This document shows, one piece after another, positions 48,301 to 63,300 of a stretch of 64,000 nucleotides of DNA; the stretch's first letter is position 1, and each line of letters opens with the position of its first letter. The stretch spans positions 3,596,001 through 3,660,000 of the forward strand of contig NW_023503608.1 in the NCBI RefSeq assembly GCF_014529535.1. The letters run 5' to 3'. The notes under the pieces were generated by a model. That model had not been told where the DNA came from and did not search any database. It saw only the letters and a program-made list of their open reading frames with translations. Both the position numbers and the translations under genes were made by a program. The DNA comes from Bradysia coprophila. Lineage: Eukaryota > Arthropoda > Insecta > Diptera > Sciaridae.

Positions 48301-51300
48301 ATAAAATGAAAGGCGAACCACATACCAAAATGTTGGAATTGTTAATTTTGAACCAATGAAAGGAAAACGAATAAACTGACCAAAAAAAGAAGATTTAATC
48401 GAACAGAACGGAAAAGGAAACGTAAAATGCAATAATGTTTACTGCTCTTTTCTTTTTAGTATTTTAATAATAGAAATGGAAGAATAAAATTGAATTGCTA
48501 AAAATATACGCAAAGTATAAGCTTGAAGTAAAATCAAGTGAAAAAGTTTCGTTGTTTTGTTAATTTTGATGGAATAAAAAGTTTTGTGGATATTTCGTGA
48601 CACAGCTTTCAATTACTGTGAATTTTTTTTGTTTTGTTTTGCTTGATTTTTGTAATTTGAACTCACCGATGGTCGCAATCGCACACAATGCCTGCCAAAC
48701 GCTGAAAATGGTCCCCATCTATCAACAGGCGAATTACTCACATGTGATGCATCTGCACTCGATGTGTCCTGTGTACGATAAATGCCAATCGGTACTTCAC
48801 ACGTTGTTGAACACAATTTTTGATATAGACGACCATACGTTCGGATCCACATGTCGTCCTTAGTAATTTTCATCTGCAATCGAAACAACAGCAGTTGGTT
48901 AGCTGATCGAACTGTTATCAATCGATGGCACTTGATATACCGAAGTCAAAAATCCACTTCCTGGCGCCTGATCGATTCCTAACAATAGTCTTACGAATGT
49001 TATCACATAATCTTTGACAAAGGCCTGATATAGTAGTGTATCCAACATTGATGCACTGAAAACACAACCAGCGGCAAATGGAAGTCGAAACATATAGGAT
49101 ATGTGTGATCCTCGTTCTTTCTCTCTCTGTGGATGAAACCATTTTCGAGTAAATCATTTACCGTACGCCGCCATCAAACCCTTGAATTACCTTCTCCATT
49201 TTCGATAAATGCAGGGCGTATTTATCATGTGCACGGAATTGTGTAAATCTCATATTTGAGCTCTGCGACAGCTCAGTTATGCTTTTAATACTGGGGAAAA
49301 ATCTAAACGGAAAGCAGAGTTGTAAACTCACATACCGGGACTGGTCAAAAAGCTTCAATTACTTGAACATCGTCTGCACCGCAACAATGGTATTACAGTC
49401 CGATAAGCTATCTTCTTCGGCTGAATTTGATAATTCTTTATTTACAACGACAACGTTTTCGGCTAACGTAATTCCTGCTCGCAACAAATCGTCCAAACAA
49501 TCGATCGAGCCTAACATCCAATAGACTAGCGGGAAAAATGAAATTGCATCTAAGAAGGCTACATCCGGTCGTCGTTCGAGTAATAAAATGATTGGATTTA
49601 GCGATGTCTTCGATTTAAAATGAGCGCGAAGTGGAATGATAAAATTGTAGATTCCATTTGATGCATAGTCGGCCGCCAGAATTATCGTCTTATTCTGCCA
49701 TTGATATTCCTTTGCATTTCGATAGCTACAGTGCTCGCATACCTGTAATTAATTGGGCGTTGGTGTTAGTGGTCCATTCATAGCATGCAAAATAAATAGA
49801 ATATTTGACGAAAGTGCTCAGCACGTTGTCATAGAAATACCACAACGTATAGCAGCACCACTTTAGCAATTAATAAGTTTTACGCAAATGCTTTTTGTGC
49901 CCTGACGAATTTTGTATCAATGAATCCTTATTAAATATTCAATCCACGATTTGAATGGAACACATTTCCGTTTTAATTTCTTAATCATATTTTAGATTAC
50001 TCCACTCGTTGTTGTTTCCCGCATACCTATACAATACAGTCTTTCCATAGAACAATTAAAAACCGAGGTCAGATTTAAAATCATTTGAATTTAATATTTC
50101 TCTAGATGCAAATAAGGATCAATACATCCAGCGGTATGTTGCGCTATATATAGTACTATAGCGGCTAAAAAGGTCTATTATTTCAGTAAATTATATTAAT
50201 TTGAGAGGGTTTGCGAAAATATGATATTTGTCATAAAACATTTAACATCTTAGACTTAAGGGGTGGTGGTGGACGTCGATACAAATGTAACACACGATAT
50301 TGAAGGCAAACGTTTCCATTTACGTTTTAAACTTTACCAAAAGCTTTTGTTCCGTAATTTTAGATAATGTGCCCTAAGTTACGCTTGATTTTGTGTACTT
50401 CTGACGCTACAACCTTTCTCCTAGGTAAATATTCAACTCACCTGAGCCAATTGCAGACAGCACAGTGGTTTCTTTTCTTTCAACAAATAGCATAACGTCG
50501 GACTGACGCCGATGAACGGAGACACTGGCGGAAATCCTTTGATGATTCTGTTGTGGAAAAGGTAACAAACTTAATTAAGGCAATTGCGTTCGCCGAAGAC
50601 CGCACCGAACTGAGTTCGTGTACAACAATTAAACGACTTTCTTCTTTCATCATTTCCGCTACAACATCAATCTAAAACCTACAAAGTCTTCTAAGTACTA
50701 AGATGTGCATCTAACGATCACTAAGTGTTTTCAGGTGCATTAATTTGTTTGAGGGACTAAACTAATATTATTTTTCGTAACGATTACTTTCTACAAAGAA
50801 AACGCAAAGTTGTCAACGGAAACCATTAAAAAAAGATTTTTTTCTTCTTAGTATAAATAACAAAGCGTCACCAAGACCAAACTTCTTCATAACTTTCCAT
50901 AATTTTCTGATGGTTACACAAAAACACTTACCGAGAACAATCAGCATGCCATGCAGGAGGTGAACACTCAGGTGAATCATCAGTTGTTGTACTATATGGA
51001 TTTGTTTCCGCGGATGAGCTCATAACGAGCGAATAAGTTCTTAATTGGGAAAAGTTACCGGTGAAGTAGCTAGAGGGTACAGGATAGACAAAAATTCACA
51101 CGAACACAAAACATTTAACAAAAAATAAAAAGTGTGATGGGGGGAAGGGTTTAGAGTTTGATTGGAGTTGAACTGAGTGAAATTGAAACCATAAATAATA
51201 TGCGATACAGTTGTGATCACTATAATCATACTCAATCAATTATGATCGTCTTATATAGAAGCTCAGAAACGGTGATAAGGCATTAGCATTTAGTAGGTTA

Positions 51301-54300
51301 AGCAGTAAAGAGTGGTGAGTGTATTTAGTCATTTAACGTTTCTCTAGATAAATTATAACAATTCACTGGAGAACTGGTGAAGTTGAGAAATATTCTGAAG
51401 CTACGCTCTCCAAGAAGTACTTACCTTGAACATATAAGGTCAAAATGTTTCGGTATATTACAGGTCCGCAAAGACCTGGCTTTAGGCTATACACTTTGAC
51501 GAATGTCGACTGAAAGCCTTTTTAGAAACGGCTAATCATCGATAGCAACAACAAATAAGCGATGAGCTTTGGTTAATGTGCTCTTCTATCATAGAATGCA
51601 CGTAAAAACGAATGAAGTAAAAGCCTTGTATTAAGCATTAGGGGATAGAAGTACTAGATTTAATGATTATACGGCGATACGCTAGACGTTTCTGAAAGGT
51701 TAAATGAAAGTAGAGGTTCTGTTTAGTTTGAGAGCAATTAAATAAACCTTTAATGTTGCATCTGTGCAGTCTGTAGTGTGGTGTATAGAACTTTAAGAAT
51801 CTACACTTAAAGAAGAGAAGTAAATGACTTTCACAATGCAGTTTTGACCTATTATTTTGGGGTGGTATTTGATGAGGCTGGTCATATATTTGACACCTCA
51901 AAAAGTCATGTTTTTGGAGAGGAGGAGGAGTCATCAATGATTTTACACCTTTATGGCAACACTGAACTGTGGATGTCACCTAATACAGAATTAAAAATCT
52001 GTCTTGCAAAAACTGCTTTATTGCGCAACAGTAGAAAACTTGATAAAGTAATCAACAGTTTGCTCTCAGAGTCTATTTTAAGGAACTAAATTCTAAAATT
52101 TCAAAACAACAAAAACAACTGGAAACTTCATAAAACCAACCGATTCGATAAGCTGTGCTTGGAGCGAATATTACAGACATCGTTTCAAAAACTTAAGAAT
52201 TTAATTTCCTTAAAATAGACACTCGCACCCTGTCACAATACGCACATTATAACGATCCCCAAAAATCCTTGCATATGTTTAGAGAGGAAGCGTATCGTTT
52301 CAATGGCAAAAAATAAACATAATTTTCAAGTAAGCATTCAGTTGTGTGAAAGTTGAAATTCCAGATATAAACAAATGGCATGTACGATAACAACACAAAG
52401 ATCAAAAGAAAAGTTTCCCTTAAATCGTTTGAGCTTCCGAGATCTTTAAGGTTTAAGGAAACTCAATGTTTTCACGTTAAATTACAATCAAACCCATTTC
52501 TCTTATAACAAAGCCAGACACGATTCATCATTTACATATCGCCATATATGCACCACAATACATAATACAAAACACAGAGAGTTTAACCTTCTCATCTCGA
52601 TTCTATTTTAGGCAAACGAAAACTTCTATTCTCGTACAATCAATTTATCATTGTTTGGATATTTGTAAAAAAAAGGACGCAGACACACATCAAAAATGGG
52701 TCAATACGAAATTTGATTAAAGCTTCATTTTAGGTTTGATAATTTGAGCTTTATATTACGATGTTCGACGTAATTGTTTTGGTTTTCATTGAGTGGGTAT
52801 GATTATACTACATTATATGGTACTAATGGTGGTTTAAGTTAAACATTAATGCTCATCAAAGGTATGATAACTCATTAATATAGTTTTATTGCTTTTCTAT
52901 TATTCAGTTCAACAATTTTTTTTTATTAATATTGTATCTGATGCATGGTGGTGTTGCTACAACTAATATTATGTACAGTACAATATTATTGGACGTGTCA
53001 TTATAACTCTAATGTGTTTCGCTATGACAAATGACAAAGTTTTTATTGTTTGTATAACATCGACAACGAGAACATAAAAATGTTTTTGAAATAAAGAAAA
53101 TTTTCATATTTTTTTACAAAGCCAATCGAAAGTGTAATGAGCTGATGATTTCGCGGACATTTATGAGAAGGGAATCAGTTATTTCATAAAATAAGCAAGT
53201 AGGTACGAATCTGATCAGTTGATTCAGTAGAAAAACTAATTGGAAAGGACATGAGCAAGTCAAAGCTTAATTGAGTATTAGAAACATTAGAGTTTGCGTA
53301 AAAGTCCCAAGGCTTTTGCTTGTAAGTTCTACCTGATTTTATATTTCAAAATGATAATTTAAACAAAGTAAGGACTTTTCGATAACAGTTTTTAAATGAA
53401 TCTCAAATGCTGATGTGTTCCCTTCAGCTGGTCTCTTTTGTTTGTTGTTGTAGTTATTGATTCTTCGTTGCATTATGTATTATGCATTATGTTGGATTAT
53501 GCCTTCGGCTTGGACAGTGGTGCGTACATTATTTTATCTGCCGAGTATCGACATAGACAGCTTTGCCTAATATGTCAATAATCTACTATTATCGTTGAGT
53601 TCTTGTCACATTCACGTTGTGCGTGAGGATAGTTGAACACAACGAACTAGATGCGATAAATATTTTTTTTTGACTAATGAGAGAGATAAGCACAACAGGC
53701 CCACTGGGCACTGGCGGATTGCCCCGCACATTAATACTAATGAGTGAGTGAAAAAACTAAACTGACAAGGATGCATTAGTGTCCATACAAATTACCAATT
53801 TTGTTCCACTCTTCCCTGAATTGTTTCACAAAGAACAGGGGAGAAAACCTAATTTTCAAAATTTTCATCGAAATATGTCGATAATTCTAATGTTTCAAAT
53901 TCTTTGCAACGAAATATGCAACCTTTAATTTTGGGATCACATTTGGCTGTGATGGAGATTAACTGAAGAAAAACACCTGACTGTATTGACTGTACTTCGA
54001 AGCGTAATCGAGATTTCAGCTGTTTGTTTGGAACTTAAAGTATAATAAATTTGCGATTAAACTTACAATTCGGTTGATCTGTTCAAACATTTTTGTTTGA
54101 TGAGTAGCCCAAGAAGGAAAAGTTTACTGAATGGAATCAATTCACATTACGCAAAAAGTAAAATAGAAAAGTTGTTGCAATTCCAAGACAAAATTTGCTT
54201 CAAGACTTGAAATTTCAGTCAGAAATATTTTTTTTTAATAAATAACTTATCTGGAGAATAAATTCGTTGCAAGGATAGAGATATATAGCTCATATCTTTC

Positions 54301-57300
54301 TAAACAATTTACATGAGTTAAATGTGCAATTTACACTATTCAAATATAAGCATTCAAGTTTTATGTGACTTTCATGATATTTACTCATAAAATGAAAAGA
54401 TAAAAATGTGAAAGAGATTGAAATAGAGGAATTAAAGACGAGATCACAAATAAACTTACGCAATTTTTTCCGACGGTGATCGCCATGGCACATCGTCATC
54501 CAATTCATCTTCACTCTCATCACCCTCCTCGCCATCTTCATTGCCCGATATGCTAAACGATGACGACGTGAACATATCCGGAACGGGTAGAATTGACGGT
54601 CGTCGACTCCCTAAAAAAGAAACGTTCAAATTGCTGAATTTGAAATCGAAGCCATTGTACCTCTTCGTTGATTTAGAATGTCGGGACTCAAGAGATTTGG
54701 ATTGTTATTTGATGGTAATTCTAAATGATTTCCTGTTGAATGAGATGTTATTGTTGCAGCTGGTGTGGCAGCGTTTGTTGTTTCAGTGGTGTCTTTTAAA
54801 TTTTGTTTCGATTCGCTGGTGGTTATTGAATGCAAAGCGTCGGTGGCTGTGTTGGAAGATAGAATAAATTATTTGTGCGGGAAATCGAATACAATTCCTT
54901 GTAAATTACAGTCAATATGTTCTGAACGATTAAGTCTATTATTGTATACGAAGCTACGAGTGTGTTAAAGAAAGTGCAGATTTGGTTTTTTTTATTGATT
55001 TTGTGAAAGAGCTCTATAAATCGTCAAACTCTATAAAATATGCAAACCCTGGAATAATTTGAGTTAAGTGTAAGAGATGAAGAAAAATAAGGTGTCGATT
55101 TGCCAATTTTAATGAATGTTCAATCTATTATCATCTCCTATCGGTGAAGGCTAAAAAATTAAAGAGCTGGGGCTAACAGCGTCTTATATAGGAAAATGAA
55201 TGTCTTACCACTACCACGCGCGTGTGTGTACCTATTTCATTCGTATAAAGACTTAAAAACAAATTTGTTTGTATGAGTGGCTGAGTGGGCCAGCTGAAAA
55301 ACATATGAAGGAAATTCATGTCCTAATTTCGCTGACGTCGACTGCAACTTCTATTAAGAATAATTAATTCGGACTAACAATGTGCATTCGTTTGTTGAGA
55401 TTGAATTTTTAAAAAATTAGGAAAATTTGTATGCGCTTATGATGGGTGATGGGTATGCAGTTCATTAACAGGCAGGCTCGCCCACATTTGAAGCTACATA
55501 GTTTTTTCTTCTTATTATCCAAGGATTAACACTTTCATTGATAGAATACGTAAACGAATTATAAGCAAAGTCACACACGCCTGAGAAGAAAAATGATTTG
55601 AGACTAAGTATTTAAACTTTCAATTTACTAGGAGATCATGAAAGTTTTTAAAGTGAAATATTTATATGCTTTGTCGTCTGAAAAGGTTTTGTTTAATTAT
55701 TGCCACGACAGAGTAAATCCAGTCAGGATGTCAAATAAAAAAAGACAGCACACCGTCAACGGGTGGCATTACCCGACATTACCAACAAACAATTACATAT
55801 AACACAAAGAGACGTTGTCGGTACTAAATCCAAGACATTAGGTTGCCAATTCAAGCAGATGTTTTTATTGTGGACAACAACCTGATAAAATGAATTATTT
55901 ATGTTGCAGTTGAGTTTCGAACCCACAACTGGCAGTTCAATAATTCAATGTGAAGTCTCGACTTTGACACTGCGCCAGAACACTGACATAATTGATTTAA
56001 TTTCACTTCGCAAAATATAAGGCTATTAGATAATTCAGGTCCCTAGTCAAATCAAGTGCACCTGCCTGTATGTACTATGTCGTGTTCATGTTTATTGTGG
56101 CAGTTTGTGGTGGAACAAGTTTTAGACTAGACATACGACGATTTTGGCTTTACTTTCAGTTGTTAAAAAATGATGAAGATTAATTTAAAAAAATTAGAAA
56201 AATTTCGTAAAACAATTTTTTTGCTTCATACAATGCAAATGTGAAGGCGAAGAATGTCGTCTAATCTAATTTCTACACTGGCCACAATATAACGTTTATC
56301 ATTACTTAACATAAGCAACGAAATTTCGATCATCTCGATTTGCTTTTGCCGTCTCAAAACTCACACATTTTTAGCATTTTAGCATAGGCAGTGCCTAGTA
56401 GGTATGCAATGTATGAATGATGATGCAGAATGAATGAGATAAAAACGCCATAAATTAATTTAATTGATGAAAGTTATTTTGTGGCCACTATTAAGCTACG
56501 CAGCTAGATTGTCTTATTACAATATGCAGTAAGCAGTTTCCTATTTCAAAAATTGTTTTTCGTGTGTCGCCTTTTTTTCGTGCAATAATATTGATTGCAC
56601 GATGGTCAAACGCTTTACACTTGAATTTCCAAAGCATTTCTTCATTTCATGCCAATATGTTTCACTGCTTGATGTGCATGTGAGTTCACAATAAAAACAC
56701 GATCCCAAGCTTTAATTATTCATTAAATTATTATAAAAAAATGAAGTCAACATAATAATGTTAATTGAAAGTCTAATGCGAACATGTTCAACTTAATTCG
56801 TATAACGGTGTTGTGTCACCCACAGTAGCGCTAAAAAACGCAATTTTCATGGTGTTCTCGGAATTGTTATAGAGTTTCGACGAAATGTATAAATTTCCAG
56901 AACTTTTGTTTTGTACTTACAGTCAGAGGCAGTGAAATTTCAGCATGAATTTGTTTTAGCTGTTTTTCAACTGAACCACACATACAATAAAAGCCGTTGA
57001 TACTAGTCTATACGGTTAAAGCTGCAACACGCAGTTTTAATTGTTTGTGTGGATCAACTGAAAAGCAGCTGCGGCAAATTCATGCTGAAATTCCACTTCC
57101 TCTAACTGTAGCTTCATGACCTTCGGTACGCTATAAAACGTAAATCACCCATTCCAAATTGACTAGGCATTAGTCACCAATAACCCCACTAATTATAATT
57201 GCTATATTTCCATTTTATCAATTAATAATACAGCAAATGGTAAGGTAATCAACGTATCATCAAAATCAGCTCAAAATATATGATTAGAAAAGTTATTCGT

Positions 57301-60300
57301 ACACTGATCAACAAGAGCCGAACAAAATCTGGTCTGACTATACTTATCAGTTAGCAGCCAGAAGGTTCGTTTTTCAGACATTAATATTGTTTATGACAAC
57401 TTTGAACTTCCGCACATTACTTTTTATTGTAATCGCTGTCTGATTACCTGGAATAATTCCATTTCTTATGTAAGTGAACACTGCATACAGACACGCACAC
57501 ATAAAAGCAATTAAAGGTGATTGTGGTTTTCAACACGGCTAATTAATATTTCCATTTAAATAAAAAAAGTTCGTAATGTTGATTAGTTAATAATTCGTTT
57601 TGTTGGCTAACTTAGTATTTTATACTATAGTCAATTGGAAATAAAGAAAATTGTTGTTGGACATCGTTAGGCACAGGTGAAATAACTTAATTGATATGCT
57701 TGTACGAAATAATGTGTAGCTTACAGTTCAGTTTCGGGTCGAAATTTGTTTCTACCTTCTACGAAGCACAACTATAAACCAATTGATTTGGTTGTGAATA
57801 GTAATTTGATCAATTGGCAATAGATATTTATCCACCAAGTGGCATATGAAAATATTTTCTCGCAACAGATGTCGATTGCCAACCTCCGAGGCGAGGACAA
57901 GATTATTCCAGAAAAACAGAGTTAACTCACGAATCGAATCGAGTGTAGAAAAGAGCCTAAGAATATTGCTTCATTTGTTTGAACATTCGTTTTAATATAT
58001 AAGACCAAATATTAGCCGTAAGTCATCGATTTTTTTTGTCGTTGCTGTCGATAACAAGTTATAAGCCACTTTTGAAGCGGTGTGATTTTCTTGACACGAA
58101 CGTTATCGTCATGTCTCACAGTGGTACATACCGAAAAAAACGGCGTGCGAAAAATCAACCGATTATCGTGACACTGAAAGCCACAGAAATTACGTTTCGT
58201 CTAACACTAGTCATGCTAGGCATGTTAGTGCTTAAAAATCTGATTGACAAATGGAAACGTTTTTCGTATTTTTGAAATATTTTTTGACTTTGGGCCAGTG
58301 CCGTGACGTGAGGGGTATCGAACATCTTTGTACTTTATCTTATACTCTCATCTACTCCTACACAACAAAAGTATCACGAAAATCGGTTGATTTCTCCCGG
58401 AGATTCTTCTCACGCCGTTTTTTCGGATTTTTGAAACCCTGTGTCATTTTTTTTGAATATTTCGCGTAGTTCCTGCTAATTTTACGTTTGATATAGGGTG
58501 GTGAATTGAATACTGTAGAGTTACTTCCGATGCAAGACATCCCTTTGGCACTTTTAGCAAAATATAGCTTTTACTTTACTAGTGAAGTAGTAGGGTGAAA
58601 ACCCTTTAGTAATGGGCCTTTACCTCCCTCGTAAAGTAATATAGGATAATTTAACAGTCTTGATACCTCGCATCAAGATGAGTAGAAGTGTCCGAGGGAT
58701 TCAACGAGATATCTTATCACTTCACATTTATAGAGTTAGTTGTAAAATTAGTACGTACAAAGAAATTGAGTACTTATGATCTTTTCCTAGTGCTGATTTG
58801 AAACACCTGCTTAAAAACGACTCACACATGCCACACATTTTAGCAAATAAAATCGATAACTTTTTTCGCTCTTTCGTTCGAAATAGCTCGACTCGATAAT
58901 ACAAAATTAATTTAATTTTTTAGGCCAACTACATTTACGTAAGAAAAGAATTTTTAAGAAATTCATTTTGCAGCGATTCGTACCAGAGCCAAGACTACAA
59001 TTTGTATTTGATCAGATTGACACAAAAAATGCGAGTTCTTTTTTCATTGTGCAGATAATTAAGACGCGTGTATTTATTTCTCATTTATATTTTTGTGTAT
59101 GTTTTAGTTCTCAAAAAACACATACCAATCGATTTTACCAGTTAATGCAATACATTTTTGGTATAAAGAGACCAAACAAATTTGGAACGCCGCTCACTAT
59201 CAGTTCGATTTGATCGATTAAAGTGACACTGAATGAGGTTGTCACTTTAATCGATCAGATCAAACTGGCAATGAGCTTCATCAAAATTTATTTGATATTT
59301 TTTTTACCAAAAATTCATTGCATTAACCGGCATTAACTGGAAAATCTTTTTTTTTTGCTTTATTGGTTTTTGTGACCTTGCACGGTCATACATACAGTGA
59401 AGTTCTTTGTTGTCTTCGGTCTTTCGCTACTTGCTGCTACCATCCAAAGGAGCATCCAAAGGTGCATTCATAAACGTATTTTAAAGGTATCTAACAATTC
59501 TGTTATTTTCAGCTTTGTGTTTGATTTACTCCACGTCATGTCAGTGTGTCCTGGTACACAGTTTAATAATAACACTTGCAGGCAAAAAAGATCGATTGAA
59601 TTTGTGAAATCCATTTTTTGCAATTATTTGTCAGATTTCATTTAAAAAAAAACTCTTACAAGAGCAAAGTGTGACGTAAGTCCTAGTATTATAGTAGATT
59701 GTGGATTTAAGCACTATTTCACCGAAATCTCAATGATTGACGCTGTCGGCAAGTCGGTCACTTCCGTCACTGCACCGAACAATATTCATGGACAATGTAA
59801 TAACGATAACAACTTCCACAATTTGTTTCTGTTCCATTTTTTATCCATTTTTAAGATTTTTAATTTTCCTCGCTTAAATAACAGACTTTTAAGCACAGCT
59901 TATCTTTGAGAAAAGCTTGCTTGATTTTCTCGATAAAGCAAAATAAAATGAAATTCAATAAGGAAGGGACGGATCGATTTTATTCGTGATTTTTTGTCAC
60001 ATATCAGCAGAAACACGAGAAATGAGAAACTCGTATATCGGGCATTCACAAAATATTGTCTCATTTAAAAGATTTTACAAAAAGAAAATCTATAGTGCTA
60101 TTTTCCCACTCAATTTCACACTCAAATCACATCCTCATTTGATGTGAGGCTCAAAAATGATGACCCAGTAGAAAGAAAATGTCGGCGGTAATCTTAAAAA
60201 TTACGTTTTACAGGAAACGCTTTAGCTTAAATGTGTGTATGTTTCCGGTGAAATAAATTAGTTTGAAACCATCCACTTTTGAGGATCTTTACGATAACAC

Positions 60301-63300
60301 ATTTAGTAAGAGGGGTGTCACATTCCTTATTGTCAAAAACCAGATTCGATCATTTTATTTTGCTTTTACCTTATTTTCGATTTTCTCGAGTTTACTTGAT
60401 GCTTCCGAATTTCGGGAATTTTTCTTGGTTTTTTTGCTCGAAAAATATTACCAGCCAGTGGTGCGATTCTAACTTTTGGATTTTTTGTAGCAAAAAAATA
60501 TTCTCTCTGTCAAACAAGACAAAAGTGAATTCAAACTTGACATTCAATTAGGTCCCCAATTAATTTAATGGAACCAAATATTTATTTTCTTCTGATTTAA
60601 AATTGCGAATGATTCTTCATCAAGCACAACGAAACCTTTTCTGCCTTTTTTGTTGATTAAATTTTTTTTTTGTATTTACCTGAAACTCGATATAAAGATT
60701 TCGGGGTTTTCTTTCCGTTGCGAACTTATTTTTTTTTTCTTGTATTCCTCAAAATATGATTGGAAAATTAATTGCAAATTTGGAAAATCTATGCGCTTTT
60801 TCTCGATATTTAAATCGTAACTTTCGGTTTAAAAAAAAATCAAAGTTACGCAAAACAAACATCAACGAATGGAACATGTAAATATGTAAATCGGTAAACT
60901 TTTGCCATCAAATAGACATAAAAGGGAAACCGGTAAAGGAATATATTCTTTGAAGTGAAACGTTTGAATCGTTTACCATCCCATCAGGACCAAAAAAAAA
61001 GGAATTCTCTGTTTTACATTTTCGATAAACATGTTAAAATTTAACTCAATTTGATAAATTTACCGCATTAAGTGTTATTTGCAAAGCAAAAGGTTTTAAC
61101 GTTCATTTGTTACAAGGTTATTGGATTTAGCTAGCTCTGTACATATACCTACACGTAAACGTTTCTTTTTTTTTTGTTGATAAACAAAACATTGTAATGC
61201 ATCCTAACCAGATCCAAAGCTTCGGCTAATAATCCTCTTTTGGGGAGGTAACGATAATCCGAAAAAGGTTTCCTACTGCTTTGACAGATTTGGGCACTTA
61301 AATAATCAATTCGACTGATCGTATTGTTTGAAATGCTTTTTTATGAAGTCTAGACCTGTTTGTGTGTCTATTTTTTTCTATCGCGATGAAGGAATAATGT
61401 CGTACATTAACCGGTAAATTGTTTTTGTCTTCGTTTGAATTTAGAGAAATGTTTCGATTTAGCAATTTTGACTTTGTGGATTAGACATTGTCTTTTTTAA
61501 CACATTTATGAATTGTTGGTGGTTGTAGGTAGCCTATCTGGTAACTATAAAATGAATAGCACTCTCCTTATTATCAAGCGTAACGTCGCGCAATGAATTA
61601 TTTATTGAGAATTATTTCCGCAGTGTACCAGAAAAATGTTTTCTAAATTTTTATTTTTTGAATGTTGTATTGCTTCGGTGGTGTTCCGAACATTGAAATA
61701 ATTTTTTATGCATGAAGATTGCAAGTTACTTGACAATGAAATTGAAATTTGGAAATAAAATTTTTTGTTTTACGCGCCCTGACGAGATTTGGACCCCAGA
61801 CCTCTTGCGTATGAAGCAAGCGTTCTACGTATCAAACCACAGGACTGAACAAAATTTTTTTCTAAACTTTCGAGTACTTTCTCTTTGACGATACTGTTCA
61901 AACCTATCCGGTAGAAAAAACAACCTTACTCTCCTCAACTGGCCAAGTTATCGCCTTTCCTTTTTCAATGCGAAAATTGGAAAACGATATCCACCACACA
62001 CACAGAGAGAGAGAGAGGAGAGAAAGAAAAAAAAAACTTGAAATGGGTATGACATGACATTTGGAGTAAAGAAAGAATTTGATGGCAATTCCATGTGTTG
62101 TTTTAAATGTCAATTTGTTACTATCTTGTCGGATATTATTTGTAAATTGTAAGTACACATGTTCGTATATAATTGAAATGTCGTGAAAAATAAAGATGTA
62201 AAGATGTTAAACGACGTGAAGCCGATAAAAATGTGTATGGAGCATATAGCCTTTGCGTGATAGGTCAGAAGACTTTTCTTTAAAAGGATAATTTAACCGT
62301 TTGTGGCTTACATGGTGCATAGGTAAACAAGCTCTTACAGAACCGCGTTCTCCATCATCACAGTGCAACTTAACGATATCATTTTTACAGCCTCTGAATT
62401 ACATATTTTGGGAGATAGAGGTCCCGTGAGCCATAAAGGATATGGTTGATTTCTATGGAAACACGTTTTAAGAATTCTTTTAGCACCTACAAGGAGATCA
62501 TGCGGTTCATATCTCCATAAGAAAATTTATGACTTTCCTTGCCTAAACCTTTTATTGAATCGATATAAATGACAAATTTTCATGTTTTTTAAACGATTTA
62601 ACAAAAAACTTTGCAGCTTTTAGGTGTTTCAAGTTGAAATTGTTAGGTGTACTTCAGTTCACTTAGCTAAGAAACGATATTCAACTGAGGCGACAATCTG
62701 TTGCACAGATGTTACTTCATATTTAAATATCGGCTTTAAAAAAAAAATTCTGTTTCAAATCAAACATTTTCTACCTCTATACCAGAGGCTATTTTTGAGA
62801 TTTTTTTTTTGAATTTTCTCGATTTTCTTGAAATTTTCTCGATTTTCTTGAATTTTCGTGAATTTTTTTCTCGAATAAATCGCGAAAATTCAAGAAAGTA
62901 TTTTCTCAAAAATAGGCCCTGCCCTACACATAATTTAGCAGAAAATGATTAAGCTGAACAAACAGAAAATATTTTTTGGAAATGAAAAAAAAAATAGGCA
63001 AACGAGAAACGACTCGTGTAAGAGCACTGCTAGAAAATTTAATTTTGTCATAATAATGCACGGCGTACGTTACGAACACATCACTCGTGTTTCATAAAAG
63101 ATTTCTCACTTAAACTCAATGAAGTAATTTAATTTGAAAATTGCAAATTCCATTAGTGCAAGTTCACCCGTGATCCGACACCTTCTTCGCAGAAATCTAA
63201 TAAAGCGACTGCATACTACGCAGACAACACATGCATATTGCACCAATGTTTAGATATTATTCAGTTTCACATACTTCAAAAATACGATAATGCTAAAACG

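Noticed and set aside
58111..58275. 54-codon plus-strand frame with a basic N-terminus and one hydrophobic segment
   Set aside because: It lies in a SLO2 intron with no other support; chance is likely.
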